Below are positions 14,042-21,778 of a stretch of 33,093 nucleotides of DNA, piece by piece (the first letter of the stretch is position 1; the number at the start of each line of letters is the position of its first letter). A model generated the notes under the pieces. That model was not told the origin of the DNA. It did no database searches and was given only the letters and a program-made list of their open reading frames with translations. The position numbers and the translations under genes were made by a program. The DNA lies in assembly GCA_023665325.1 (NCBI GenBank), contig JAMPED010000007.1, forward strand, positions 46,598-79,690. The letters are read 5' to 3'. This stretch comes from Acetobacter sp. Its GTDB lineage: Bacteria > Pseudomonadota > Alphaproteobacteria > RF32 > CAG-239.

Positions 14042-16117
14042 ATGCCGGATATTAAAGTTTGGGATGGGCGTTCTTATCCGCTAGGGGCAACTCCTGATGA
14101 GTGGGGCGTAAATTTTGCTTTGTTTTCTGCCGGAGCAACAAAAGTTGAACTGTGCTTGTTTGATAAAACGGGTGTGCAGGAAATGGCGCGTTATGAGTTG
14201 CCGGTTCGTGAAAATAATATTTGGCATATTTACCTTGAAGGTGTGCATCCAGGACAAGTGTATGGCTATCGTGTCTATGGTCCGTACGATCCTGTCAAAG
14301 GAAAGCGTTTTAATCCTAATAAGTTATTGATTGATCCATACGCTAAAAAGTTGGTGGGAAGATTGATTTGGAATAAGGCGATTTTTGGTTATGATACTGA
14401 GAGTGCAGAAAAGGATTTATCTTTTTCAACATTAGACAGTGCGCCTTATGTACCGAAATCTGTTGTTGTGGGGGAAAATACATTTGATTGGGGGGACGAT
14501 GTGCCACCGCAGATTGATCCTGCAAAAACGGTTTTTTATGAGTTACACGTTAAAGGTTTTACAAAAGCTCATCCGAAGGTACAAGATCATAAACGGGGAA
14601 CATTTGCGGGGTTGGCTTCGCATAGTGTATGCAGCTATCTTAATTGGCTAGGTGTGACCTCTATTGAATTGATGCCTGTTAATGCGTTTATGGGTGAGCG
14701 TAATGTAGGAATTCGAGATAATTTTTGGGGGTATGAAACGCTTAGCTTTTTTGCACTAGAACCAAGTTATTTGGTGGGTGCAAATGTTGATGATTTTAAA
14801 AAGATGGTCAAGCGCTTTCACGAGAATGGAATGGAAGTTATTTTGGATATGGTGTATAACCATACCTTTGAAGGTAATCATTTAGGTCCGACACTTTGCT
14901 ATCGTGGAATTGACAATGAAAGTTACTATACATTAGATGCTGCGAATCGTCGCTATTATTATGATAGTACAGGGTGTGGGGCATCGTTTAATTTGCAAAA
15001 TCCGTACGTGTTGACACTCGTGATGGACTCGATGCGTTATTTTGTAGAAGAAATGCACGTTGATGGGTTTCGGCTGGATTTGGCAACATCATTGGCTCGG
15101 GTCCGGCAAGAATTTTCTCAGCAGAGTGGTTTTTTGATGTCTGTACGTCAAGATGAAGTGATGCAACTTGTGAAGATTGCTGCTGAGCCGTGGGATGTGG
15201 GTATTGGTGGATATCAGCTGGGAGCTTTTCCTCCAGGTGTGATGGAATGGAATGATCGTTATCGTGATGTTGTTCGACGTTTTTGGCGTGGCGATGAACG
15301 TCAGGTAGGCGAGTTAGCTAGTCGTCTTGCTGGGTCGAGTGATATTTTTGGTCCGAGCAGACGAACAATTTGGAGCTCGGTGAACTATGTTTCTGTTCAC
15401 GATGGGATGACGCTTAATGATTTGGTGAGTTATAATCATAAGCATAACTTTGCTAATGGGGAAGATAATCGTGATGGGACGGATGCTAACTGGAGTTGGA
15501 ACTCTGGTATTGAAGGATTGTGTACTGATGTGCAGATTATGGAGAATCGGAAGCTTCGTCAGCGGGCAATGATGGCAACGTTGCTGCTTTCTTTTGGGAC
15601 GCCGATTATTCGTTCTGGTGATGAATTTTTGAATACGCAATTTGGTAATAATAATGCGTATTGTCAGGATAATGTTATTTCATATTTGGTATGGGAAGCT
15701 TTTGGGGCGTATGAAATAAATAATATTCGTTTTGTAAAGCGATTGATTAAATTGCGGCGAAAAATGGGAATTTTTAATCGCAAGAATTTCTTTACTGGAA
15801 TGATTGAAGACGCTAAATTAGGTGTGAAAGACTTAGCGTGGTTTAGTGAAAAAGGAACAGAATTTACGCAAAGTGATTGGTTTCAGGCAAATCGTAAAAG
15901 CTTGGCGTATATGGTGGCAGCAAATGGCAAAATGTTTATGGTTATTTTGAATGCAAATGAGAGTAACTTGAAATGGAAGTTGCCAAACATCAAAAAGTCT
16001 TATAAATGGAATCTATTATTGGATAGTTCTGAAAAGTTTGAGGCTGACCGCTTGGGTGCGGGAGCTGAAATTTGGGTGCCGGCGTGGTCGGTGCTTTGTT
16101 TTGAGATAAAAAAGTAG
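14042..16117 (+). CDS. glgX: Glycogen debranching enzyme (isoamylase type)
   Basis: 691-aa GH13 enzyme that hydrolyses alpha-1,6 branches of phosphorylase-trimmed glycogen. It has an N-terminal CBM48 region (YPLGATPDEWGVNFALFS). Region I is VILDMVYNHT, region II GFRLDLATSLAR (D346), region III AAEPWD (E382) and region IV VSVHDGMTLND (D454); the spacing is close to E. coli GlgX (D336, E371, D443). The ATG follows AGAGAGG, 28 nt after glgB. The third product of the operon, MalQ, can act on the short malto-oligosaccharides it releases. Confidence 0.96.
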   Translation: MPDIKVWDGRSYPLGATPDEWGVNFALFSAGATKVELCLFDKTGVQEMARYELPVRENNIWHIYLEGVHPGQVYGYRVYGPYDPVKGKRFNPNKLLIDPYAKKLVGRLIWNKAIFGYDTESAEKDLSFSTLDSAPYVPKSVVVGENTFDWGDDVPPQIDPAKTVFYELHVKGFTKAHPKVQDHKRGTFAGLASHSVCSYLNWLGVTSIELMPVNAFMGERNVGIRDNFWGYETLSFFALEPSYLVGANVDDFKKMVKRFHENGMEVILDMVYNHTFEGNHLGPTLCYRGIDNESYYTLDAANRRYYYDSTGCGASFNLQNPYVLTLVMDSMRYFVEEMHVDGFRLDLATSLARVRQEFSQQSGFLMSVRQDEVMQLVKIAAEPWDVGIGGYQLGAFPPGVMEWNDRYRDVVRRFWRGDERQVGELASRLAGSSDIFGPSRRTIWSSVNYVSVHDGMTLNDLVSYNHKHNFANGEDNRDGTDANWSWNSGIEGLCTDVQIMENRKLRQRAMMATLLLSFGTPIIRSGDEFLNTQFGNNNAYCQDNVISYLVWEAFGAYEINNIRFVKRLIKLRRKMGIFNRKNFFTGMIEDAKLGVKDLAWFSEKGTEFTQSDWFQANRKSLAYMVAANGKMFMVILNANESNLKWKLPNIKKSYKWNLLLDSSEKFEADRLGAGAEIWVPAWSVLCFEIKK

Positions 16118-16127
16118 GAGATTTTAT

Positions 16128-18263
16128 ATGAGTGAACTGTTAAAAAAGCTGGCAGATAAGTTGAATATTTGTACGAGTTTTACATACGGATGCGGAACAA
16201 TTAAAACTAGTGTGGTTTCAGATGATCAACTTCGCTTTTTTATTGAAAATTTTGGTTATGATGCCAAAAATGATGAAGAGATACAACGTTCTTTAGATAG
16301 ATTGGAGAAGAAGCGTTGGCAGCAAGCGCTGGAGGCTATTTATGTGGTTGTTCAAGATGATAAATCGTTTGATATTGTATTGACTGCAGATGAAGCAAAA
16401 GGTGATATCAGTGTTAGCTATGCTAAAGAAGGGGAGAAAAAAAATTCTGCATTGAATGTTTCTTTTGTGGAAGAAGAAAGCAGAAAAGAAGGACGTCAGT
16501 CGTATGTGCGTTTACGTGGTGTTGTAGAAGCTGATTTGGAGCCTGATTACTACGATATTAAAGTTAAAACCAACAAAGGTGAATATAAGACAGTATTGGC
16601 TGTGGCACCAAAACAATGTTATGCTCTTGATAAAAAAGGTAAGGAAAAATTGTTTGGTTTTGCCGTACAGTTGTATTCATTGAAGAGTCGTCGTAATTGG
16701 GGTGTTGGTGATTTTACTGATTTAGAAAATATTGTTGACATTATGGCAGACAGTGGAGGGGACATTATCGGATTAAATCCGCTCAATGTGTTGCAACACG
16801 ATTTTCCTGAGACAGCTAGTCCGTATGCTTCGGTAAGTAGATTGTTTTTGAATCCTATCTATATTGACGTAGAAAAAGTACCATTTTATGATGAAGAAGA
16901 TAAAGATGGACAAGCAATTTGGTTTGCAAAAGAAAAGGAAAATATTGATTATACCTCGGTTTATAATGCTAAGATTAAGGCGATGCGTAATATTTATGCG
17001 CGGATGAAAGCTAATGAGGATTCTGAATATACAAAAGAGTTTGAAGCATTTAAAGCGGCTGACACAGGAGAATTACATCGTTTGGCTGTGTTCCAAACAA
17101 TTGGAGAAGAACGCGCGAAAATGAATGGAAAGGCTTCTAAGCAGTGGAATGAGGCATTGAGTTCGGCTCTTTCCAGTGGCGTTGAAAAATTTGCTGCTGA
17201 GCATTTGTATGAAGTTGATTTCTTTAAGTTTTTGCAATTTGAGGCTGATAGACAGTTGCGTTTGGTTGAAAAAAAGATTAAAGAACGTCAGCTTGTTATT
17301 GGCTTATATCGTGACTTACCTGTAGGAGTTTCTAAAGACAGTGCTGAAGTTTGGGGGGATAAGTATCTTTATGTTCAGGGAAGTGGTGCAGGCGCTCCTC
17401 CGGATAATTATTTTCCGACAGGGCAAAAATGGATGTTGGGAGCATTTAATCCGTTTGAACTAAAAGAGCGCTGTTATAAACCGTTTATCCGTATTTTGAG
17501 AGCGAATATGCGTTATGCTGGTGCGGTTAGAATTGACCACGTTATGGGACTTTCTCGCTTATATATTATTCCTGATAAAGGGGAAGAAGGGACGTATATT
17601 CGTTATAATGAGAAAGATATGATGAATATTTTGGCACTTGAGAGCTATTTGAATAAATGTGTGGTAGTGGGTGAGTGTATTGGTAATGTTGCTGGCGGTT
17701 TTAAAGAAATGTTGGCAGAACGTAATATCTATTCTCTCGGTGTGTTATGGGTTGAACGCAAAGATGAAAATGGAACACTTAAATCTCCGAATGAATATGA
17801 AACCAAATATTTTGCATCGGTTGGAACGCACGATATGCCGCCACTTAAGGCTTGGTGGTATGGTTCTGAAATTGGAATTATGAAAGATTTGGGATTATTT
17901 TCAGAAGAAGAAGCGCGTAATGGTTATAGTTGGCGTGAGCACGAGCGCAGATTGTTATTAAGTGCTTTGGATAATGAACGTGTTTGGCCAGAAGATAGAT
18001 ATCGTCATTCTGATTATTTATATGGTGATGGTTATCCTGAGGGAATCGAAGAAGCTGTTCATTCCTATATGGCGAAAACAAATAGTGAAGTATTTATGTT
18101 GCAGCCAGAAGATATTTTCCAGTCTATGAAAGTGCAGAATTTGCCGGGGACGGATGTTGATAAATATCCTAATTGGCGTAGTAAATTGCCAGTAGATATT
18201 GAAGATATTTCTTCTAGTGAAGCGTATCATCGTAATATTAAAGCTGTCAGAAGATGGCGTTGA
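16128..18263 (+). CDS. malQ: 4-alpha-glucanotransferase (amylomaltase)
   Basis: 711-aa GH77 enzyme that transfers alpha-1,4-glucan segments between malto-oligosaccharides. It has an N-terminal extension of about 165 residues, as in the long MalQ form. The barrel begins GFAVQLYSLKSRRNWGVGDF. Other landmarks are ASPYASVSRLFLNPIYID, the nucleophile in RIDHVMGLSRLYIIP (D470), the acid/base VVGECIG (E516) and VGTHDMPPL (D569). The ATG at 16128 lies 10 nt after glgX, with AGGAG inside the gap. The operon has no glgA, glgC or glgP; those must lie elsewhere if glycogen is made. Confidence 0.96.
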   Translation: MSELLKKLADKLNICTSFTYGCGTIKTSVVSDDQLRFFIENFGYDAKNDEEIQRSLDRLEKKRWQQALEAIYVVVQDDKSFDIVLTADEAKGDISVSYAKEGEKKNSALNVSFVEEESRKEGRQSYVRLRGVVEADLEPDYYDIKVKTNKGEYKTVLAVAPKQCYALDKKGKEKLFGFAVQLYSLKSRRNWGVGDFTDLENIVDIMADSGGDIIGLNPLNVLQHDFPETASPYASVSRLFLNPIYIDVEKVPFYDEEDKDGQAIWFAKEKENIDYTSVYNAKIKAMRNIYARMKANEDSEYTKEFEAFKAADTGELHRLAVFQTIGEERAKMNGKASKQWNEALSSALSSGVEKFAAEHLYEVDFFKFLQFEADRQLRLVEKKIKERQLVIGLYRDLPVGVSKDSAEVWGDKYLYVQGSGAGAPPDNYFPTGQKWMLGAFNPFELKERCYKPFIRILRANMRYAGAVRIDHVMGLSRLYIIPDKGEEGTYIRYNEKDMMNILALESYLNKCVVVGECIGNVAGGFKEMLAERNIYSLGVLWVERKDENGTLKSPNEYETKYFASVGTHDMPPLKAWWYGSEIGIMKDLGLFSEEEARNGYSWREHERRLLLSALDNERVWPEDRYRHSDYLYGDGYPEGIEEAVHSYMAKTNSEVFMLQPEDIFQSMKVQNLPGTDVDKYPNWRSKLPVDIEDISSSEAYHRNIKAVRRWR

Positions 18264-18295
18264 TAAGTGATATGAGATAGAAACAGATATAAAAA

Positions 18296-18329
18296 GCAGC
18301 GGGCAGAAACAATTGTTTCTGCCTGATGC
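18296..18329 (+). other. Strong inverted repeat after malQ
   Basis: GCAGCGGGCAGAAAC (18296-18310) and GTTTCTGCCTGATGC (18315-18329) pair over 14 of 15 positions around AATT. No T-run follows on the plus strand, while five T follow on the minus strand, where no gene would use it. The G-U pair forms only in plus-strand RNA. It may cap the 3' end of the glg message or work with Rho. It makes a TTG start at 18313 for the next gene unlikely. Confidence 0.55.
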
Positions 18330-18351
18330 GGTATTAAAATATGGTGAAATA

Positions 18352-19872
18352 ATGATGTGGCAGCAGTGTTTGAATAAGTTTAATTTGAAAGAGATTTTTT
18401 GGCAAAAATTGCCATATATAGCCGTGGTACTGGAGTTGAGTATTGCAGCAGTTTTTTATGCTTTAGTTTCAGTGTATCTGCCTACACAGAACGGAGATAA
18501 TATTGAGCATATTCATTCTAGTTTTATGATTGCTTTAGGTGAAGTTCCATATAAAGACTTTTTTCAACATCATAATCCATTGTTATGGTATTTATTTGCA
18601 CCACTAACGAAACTATTTGCATATGATTCAACAATAGTTGAAGTGGTTTGCTTTATTTCTTTTTTGGTCTTTTTGAAATCATTAGTTTATGTCTATTATA
18701 TTTGTTCTGAGTTTTTGTGTGATAAATTATGGGGAGTGATGGCTGCTGCTGCGGTGGCTGTACCGGGGTATAAACTTTATGCAATAGATTTTAGACCTGA
18801 TAATTATATGATTTTTTGCCTAATGGGGGGAATTTACTATCTTTTTTCACATTTGCGAGATAAGAAACAATGGCAGCTTTCGGTAGCGTTTTTATGGTTT
18901 ATGCTTAGTTTTTTATTTGCACAAAAGGCATTGTTTCCTTTGGGATGCTTGGGTGTGTGTGTCTTATATTTTTGGTATGAGAAAAGTATTGAAACTAAAA
19001 TGTTATTTAAGGCACTTTTAGTGCCTGTTATTGGGGGATTGGGATTTTTATTTTATTTGTATCATTATGATATGATTTCTTTGTATTACATTTGTAATTA
19101 TACGTTTAATCTTAACTTGGTCAAAGGTTTTGATTTTAATCGGATAATAAATTTTTCTACGGTAATTTTAATTTGGGTTTGTCTGGGGTGGATAGGTGCG
19201 CTTGCGGCTAGTGTGCAAGGAAATAAATATTGGCGGGTATTGGCTTTCTTGTTTGTAGTGGAATTTATTCAGCGACGGTTTTATTTTTCTCCTTATTTAT
19301 ATTATTACTGGTTATTGGTTTATTTGGCTGTGTTAAGTGGAATACCATTTGTAGCTAAGCTGGATGCGAAGCATAATGTTGTGCGATTTGTCTTTTTGAT
19401 TGTCTTATATTATTTTCTTGGTAAAGCAATAATTTATTTTGGGAATATTTATAAAAGCCGTGATGATAGACCTTATTTGCCTGATTATGTTGCACGTCAA
19501 ATTACTCCTTGTGATTATGTGTTTAACGGCGACGGATATATGTATAATCTGTTTGGTAAGGATCCAGCGTATTATTGGCAGCTTATTGGACAGTTGGATG
19601 TTATTGGAGAAAAAACGGGGATTAGACCTCGTCCTGATATGAATAAACTGATTGAAGACGTTAAGCCAAAGTTTGTGTATGGGCGGAGTTATTTTAATAA
19701 GTTTTCTAGAGAAAGTGGGCGCTTAGAAATTGTACATTATATAAATCCAGATATTATCAATCGTTATTATATGCCGGCGGGTTTTGGTAATGTCTATCGG
19801 TTAAAAGCGGAATATGATGAGCGTCGCTGTGTTAAAGATTTGAAGAGTGGGAAATGGGGATATCAAGATTAA
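18352..19872 (+). CDS. GT-C fold membrane glycosyltransferase, PMT/GT39-like
   Basis: 506-aa integral membrane protein with about ten hydrophobic segments. After the first segment comes the acidic loop QNGDNIEHIHSSFMIALGEVPYKDFFQHHNPLLWYL, the place where GT-C enzymes keep catalytic acidic residues; FFQHHNPLLW is common in bacterial PMT_2-type sugar transferases. The C-terminal 120 residues are soluble. Such enzymes use polyprenyl-phosphate sugars on the periplasmic face. The ATG at 18352 (or the adjacent ATG at 18355) is chosen because upstream codons fall in a hairpin. Acceptor and sugar are unknown. Confidence 0.78.
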   Translation: MMWQQCLNKFNLKEIFWQKLPYIAVVLELSIAAVFYALVSVYLPTQNGDNIEHIHSSFMIALGEVPYKDFFQHHNPLLWYLFAPLTKLFAYDSTIVEVVCFISFLVFLKSLVYVYYICSEFLCDKLWGVMAAAAVAVPGYKLYAIDFRPDNYMIFCLMGGIYYLFSHLRDKKQWQLSVAFLWFMLSFLFAQKALFPLGCLGVCVLYFWYEKSIETKMLFKALLVPVIGGLGFLFYLYHYDMISLYYICNYTFNLNLVKGFDFNRIINFSTVILIWVCLGWIGALAASVQGNKYWRVLAFLFVVEFIQRRFYFSPYLYYYWLLVYLAVLSGIPFVAKLDAKHNVVRFVFLIVLYYFLGKAIIYFGNIYKSRDDRPYLPDYVARQITPCDYVFNGDGYMYNLFGKDPAYYWQLIGQLDVIGEKTGIRPRPDMNKLIEDVKPKFVYGRSYFNKFSRESGRLEIVHYINPDIINRYYMPAGFGNVYRLKAEYDERRCVKDLKSGKWGYQD

Positions 19873-19943
19873 ATTTGGTTTTGTTAAATAAGTTTTAAAT
19901 AAAAAATGTTATATTGATATCGTCAATAAAATTAGGAGGTCTG

Positions 19944-20615
19944 ATGGCTGGCGGAAAAGAAAGAAGTTCACTGTTTAAATTCTTATATACGGTTTTAAAG
20001 ATTATTACTTTTCCGATTTATGCAGTGTTATATGTATTGAAACATCCAGTATTGGCGCTTTCGGTATTGTTTTTGTTATTTTGTCTTGTGATTGCGTATC
20101 CTATGCGTGGTGGCGTTTCGCTTGAGGAAGTTCCAGAATGGTATAAGAAAAAATTTACAGAAGTGAAATATAATGTGGTTGCCGAGGCGGGAAATCGTGG
20201 TTTGGTTTCACAGGATGTTGTTGAAAATTTGGCAGAGGAAGTGGCTGATGATCAAGGATTAAAAAGTGAAAATTATAATGCGAAAGTTTCTCGTGATAAA
20301 GAGATTGAAGAAAAAACTAAGAGCTTAAAAAAACGTGGGGGATTTAAGCGTAAAGGAGGAGAAATAGAAAAAGCTGTAGAAGAAACAGCTGAAGAAGTTA
20401 TGGAACCTCAAAATGTTGAATCTTCTGGTTTGGAAAATATTTCTGCTGGTGGCTTGGAGATGCTTTTACAGGAGCAGAAAAGTGTTGAAGAAAATGTGGT
20501 AGAAGAGTCCTCTCAATCTCAGCCTTTACTTCCGCAAAAAATATTTCAGCCAAAAGAGAATGCAACGCCTGCGGTTATGGAACAGGACAATTTGGATGAA
20601 TTTGAGTTGTTTTAG
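19944..20615 (+). CDS. Unknown membrane-anchored protein with charged tail
   Basis: 223 aa, not recognised. The start is ATG at 19944, seven or so bases after a strong AGGAGGT; earlier codons at 19914 precede that site. Two adjacent hydrophobic stretches (about residues 12-30 and 36-54) are followed by RGGVSLEEVPEWYKKKF and a long hydrophilic, Glu/Lys-rich region of low complexity that ends DNLDEFELF. The acidic low-complexity tail resembles in style that of the 767-aa protein at 21779. It converges on the RHH gene with a 4-base overlap. No function is proposed. Confidence 0.65.
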   Translation: MAGGKERSSLFKFLYTVLKIITFPIYAVLYVLKHPVLALSVLFLLFCLVIAYPMRGGVSLEEVPEWYKKKFTEVKYNVVAEAGNRGLVSQDVVENLAEEVADDQGLKSENYNAKVSRDKEIEEKTKSLKKRGGFKRKGGEIEKAVEETAEEVMEPQNVESSGLENISAGGLEMLLQEQKSVEENVVEESSQSQPLLPQKIFQPKENATPAVMEQDNLDEFELF

Positions 20616-20830
20616 ACTTGGCTTAATTTTTCTTGTAAAGTTTTTAAAACGTATAAACGTAGAGCGGATGACAAATTAGGAGTTGTTCGCTCTTTATCAA
20701 TTTCGGTTACAAGTTGGTTTAAGGTAGTTTGACGCTCTCTGACGATGTTAATGAGTGCACAATAAAATTCTTCTTCCAAAGAAACACTGGTAGCGTGGCG
20801 TCCAGCAATCATAATTGAAAATTTTTTCAT
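20612..20830 (-). CDS. Ribbon-helix-helix domain protein (RHH_4-like)
   Basis: 72 aa. KKFSIMIAGRHATSVSLEEEFYCAL forms the beta strand and first helix, and TTLNQLVTEIDKE with NLSSALRLYVLKTL forms the second helix, as in the small alphaproteobacterial RHH_4 proteins. Its ATG overlaps the sspB stop by one base (TAATG), so translation is coupled. RHH proteins usually bind DNA as dimers; the target is unknown. Small RHH genes beside sspB are a recurrent alphaproteobacterial arrangement as far as I recall. Confidence 0.8.
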   Translation of the reverse strand: MKKFSIMIAGRHATSVSLEEEFYCALINIVRERQTTLNQLVTEIDKERTTPNLSSALRLYVLKTLQEKLSQV

Positions 20831-21303
20831 TAAGGTTTTTTCCGAAAGCTATCAAATGAGATAATTTGTGCGGTTTCGCCAGATACTTTTTTCTCGGGTT
20901 CCAAATCATCCAGAGTATGTACGTCGCCATTTTCGTAAAAAGAAAAACTTAGACCAAATTTAGCGTAAGGGTCTGCAAAATAGGTGATGGCGTCATAAGG
21001 GATAATCAGCGTTTGTGGACGACCACCGAAACTAAGCTCTACTGAAAAGAAAGTTTCGCTAACGATTAAGTTTGCATATTGGTGCTGAAGTACAATGGTC
21101 ATACTTTCAGGGTATTGTATCTTTAATGTTTCAGGGATGATGGTATCAGGGTGGTCCGTTTTGAAAGTGATGTAAAAATGATTTTCCCCAGGAAGACCTT
21201 GAGTTTCAGCAATTTTTAAGGCTTCAATTACAACCTGTTTTAAAGATTTTTCAATCAGTTTATCATAATTTATTTCACTAACAATTTCTGTCATCTTTTT
21301 CAT
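20830..21303 (-). CDS. sspB: SspB, ClpXP adaptor for tmRNA-tagged proteins (alphaproteobacterial type)
   Basis: 157-aa adaptor that binds the ssrA tag and delivers substrates to ClpXP. The substrate-binding domain shows GLPGENHFYITFKTDHP, YPESMTIVLQHQYANL, ETFFSVELSFGGRPQTLIIPYDAIT and FADPYAKFGLSF, close to Caulobacter SspB. The C-terminus IISFDSFRKKP matches the ClpX-binding tail, joined by a flexible acidic linker. The ATG at 21303 is chosen; 21294 is a close alternative, since neither has a strong ribosome-binding site. A start at 21366 would run through the ssrA terminator hairpin and is rejected. It lies directly downstream of ssrA. Confidence 0.94.
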   Translation of the reverse strand: MKKMTEIVSEINYDKLIEKSLKQVVIEALKIAETQGLPGENHFYITFKTDHPDTIIPETLKIQYPESMTIVLQHQYANLIVSETFFSVELSFGGRPQTLIIPYDAITYFADPYAKFGLSFSFYENGDVHTLDDLEPEKKVSGETAQIISFDSFRKKP

Positions 21304-21324
21304 CTGCCACAAATCAATGGTTAC

Positions 21325-21357
21325 AACAAAATGAGCCGTTCTGTTGCTAGGCGGCTC
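21325..21357 (-). terminator. Hairpin terminator after ssrA
   Basis: On the minus strand GAGCCG (21357-21352) and CGGCTC (21338-21333) flank a 13-nt loop, followed by ATTTTGTT. The T-run is short, so some read-through into sspB is plausible. Confidence 0.6.
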
Positions 21358-21359
21358 CT

Positions 21360-21638
21360 TCCCCACTTTAGGCTAACCAAAGTCTAAAGAATTTAAGTTT
21401 TGTTGCCTTACCTTAAGCAGCTACAGCAACAGGTGCAAAATTATCATTTGCGTTTATTTAAGTTGAACCGATAACGGTGGTATCCCGCCGGATACAGCCC
21501 ACATATCTTTACTATATACTGTCAAACCTGTCTCGCCCCCAAGTTTTTTTGGTGGAGGCGCCGGGTACTGCCCCCGGGTCCAATATATCTATTTCATACG
21601 GCTTTTCGTATCATAGTTTTGAGATTGTTTTCAAAACT
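21360..21638 (-). ncRNA. ssrA: Two-piece, circularly permuted tmRNA
   Basis: Trans-translation RNA that rescues stalled ribosomes. On the minus strand the acceptor piece comes first and ends GACCCGGGGGCAGTACCCGG, then CGCCTCC-A-CCA, with the CCA encoded at 21552-21550. After about 10 nt the coding piece starts GGGGGCG (about 21540-21534), which pairs fully with CGCCTCC (one G-U), forming the tRNA-like acceptor stem across the two pieces. CAGTATAT and ATATATTG can form helix P2 between the pieces. The tag frame follows at 21451-21413. This order is the alphaproteobacterial permuted form. The outer ends are approximate: the 5' end is taken from the promoter, the 3' end from the hairpins before the terminator. 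Confidence 0.96.
21413..21451 (-). other. tmRNA proteolysis-tag reading frame
   Basis: Twelve codons from the resume codon GCA to TAA encode ANDNFAPVAVAA, a typical alphaproteobacterial tag. The AND..N part is recognised by SspB and the final AA by ClpX. Confidence 0.96.
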
Positions 21639-21644
21639 TATTTG

Positions 21645-21672
21645 AGTATAACGGTAAAAATTAAAAATTCAA
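21645..21672 (-). promoter_or_regulatory. Promoter of ssrA
   Basis: On the minus strand TTGAAT (21672-21667) and TATACT (21650-21645) are 16 bp apart, placing the start near 21638. It faces away from the gene at 21779. Confidence 0.75.
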
Positions 21673-21778
21673 GACATATCGTGGGTTATATTTTTGCAAA
21701 GAGGTGTATTTTTTAATTTTTTATTTAACAATATGCGATAGCGTAAGGGTATAGGAAATTTTTTTTGAAGAGGAAAAG

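Noticed and set aside
21304..21366. Longer SspB start (MGKEPPSNRTAHF...)
   Set aside because: Those codons cross the GAGCCG/CGGCTC hairpin at the end of ssrA and are unlike SspB N-termini.
21477..21716. Plus-strand 79-codon frame over the tmRNA
   Set aside because: It is antisense to the acceptor and coding pieces of ssrA and overlaps its promoter.
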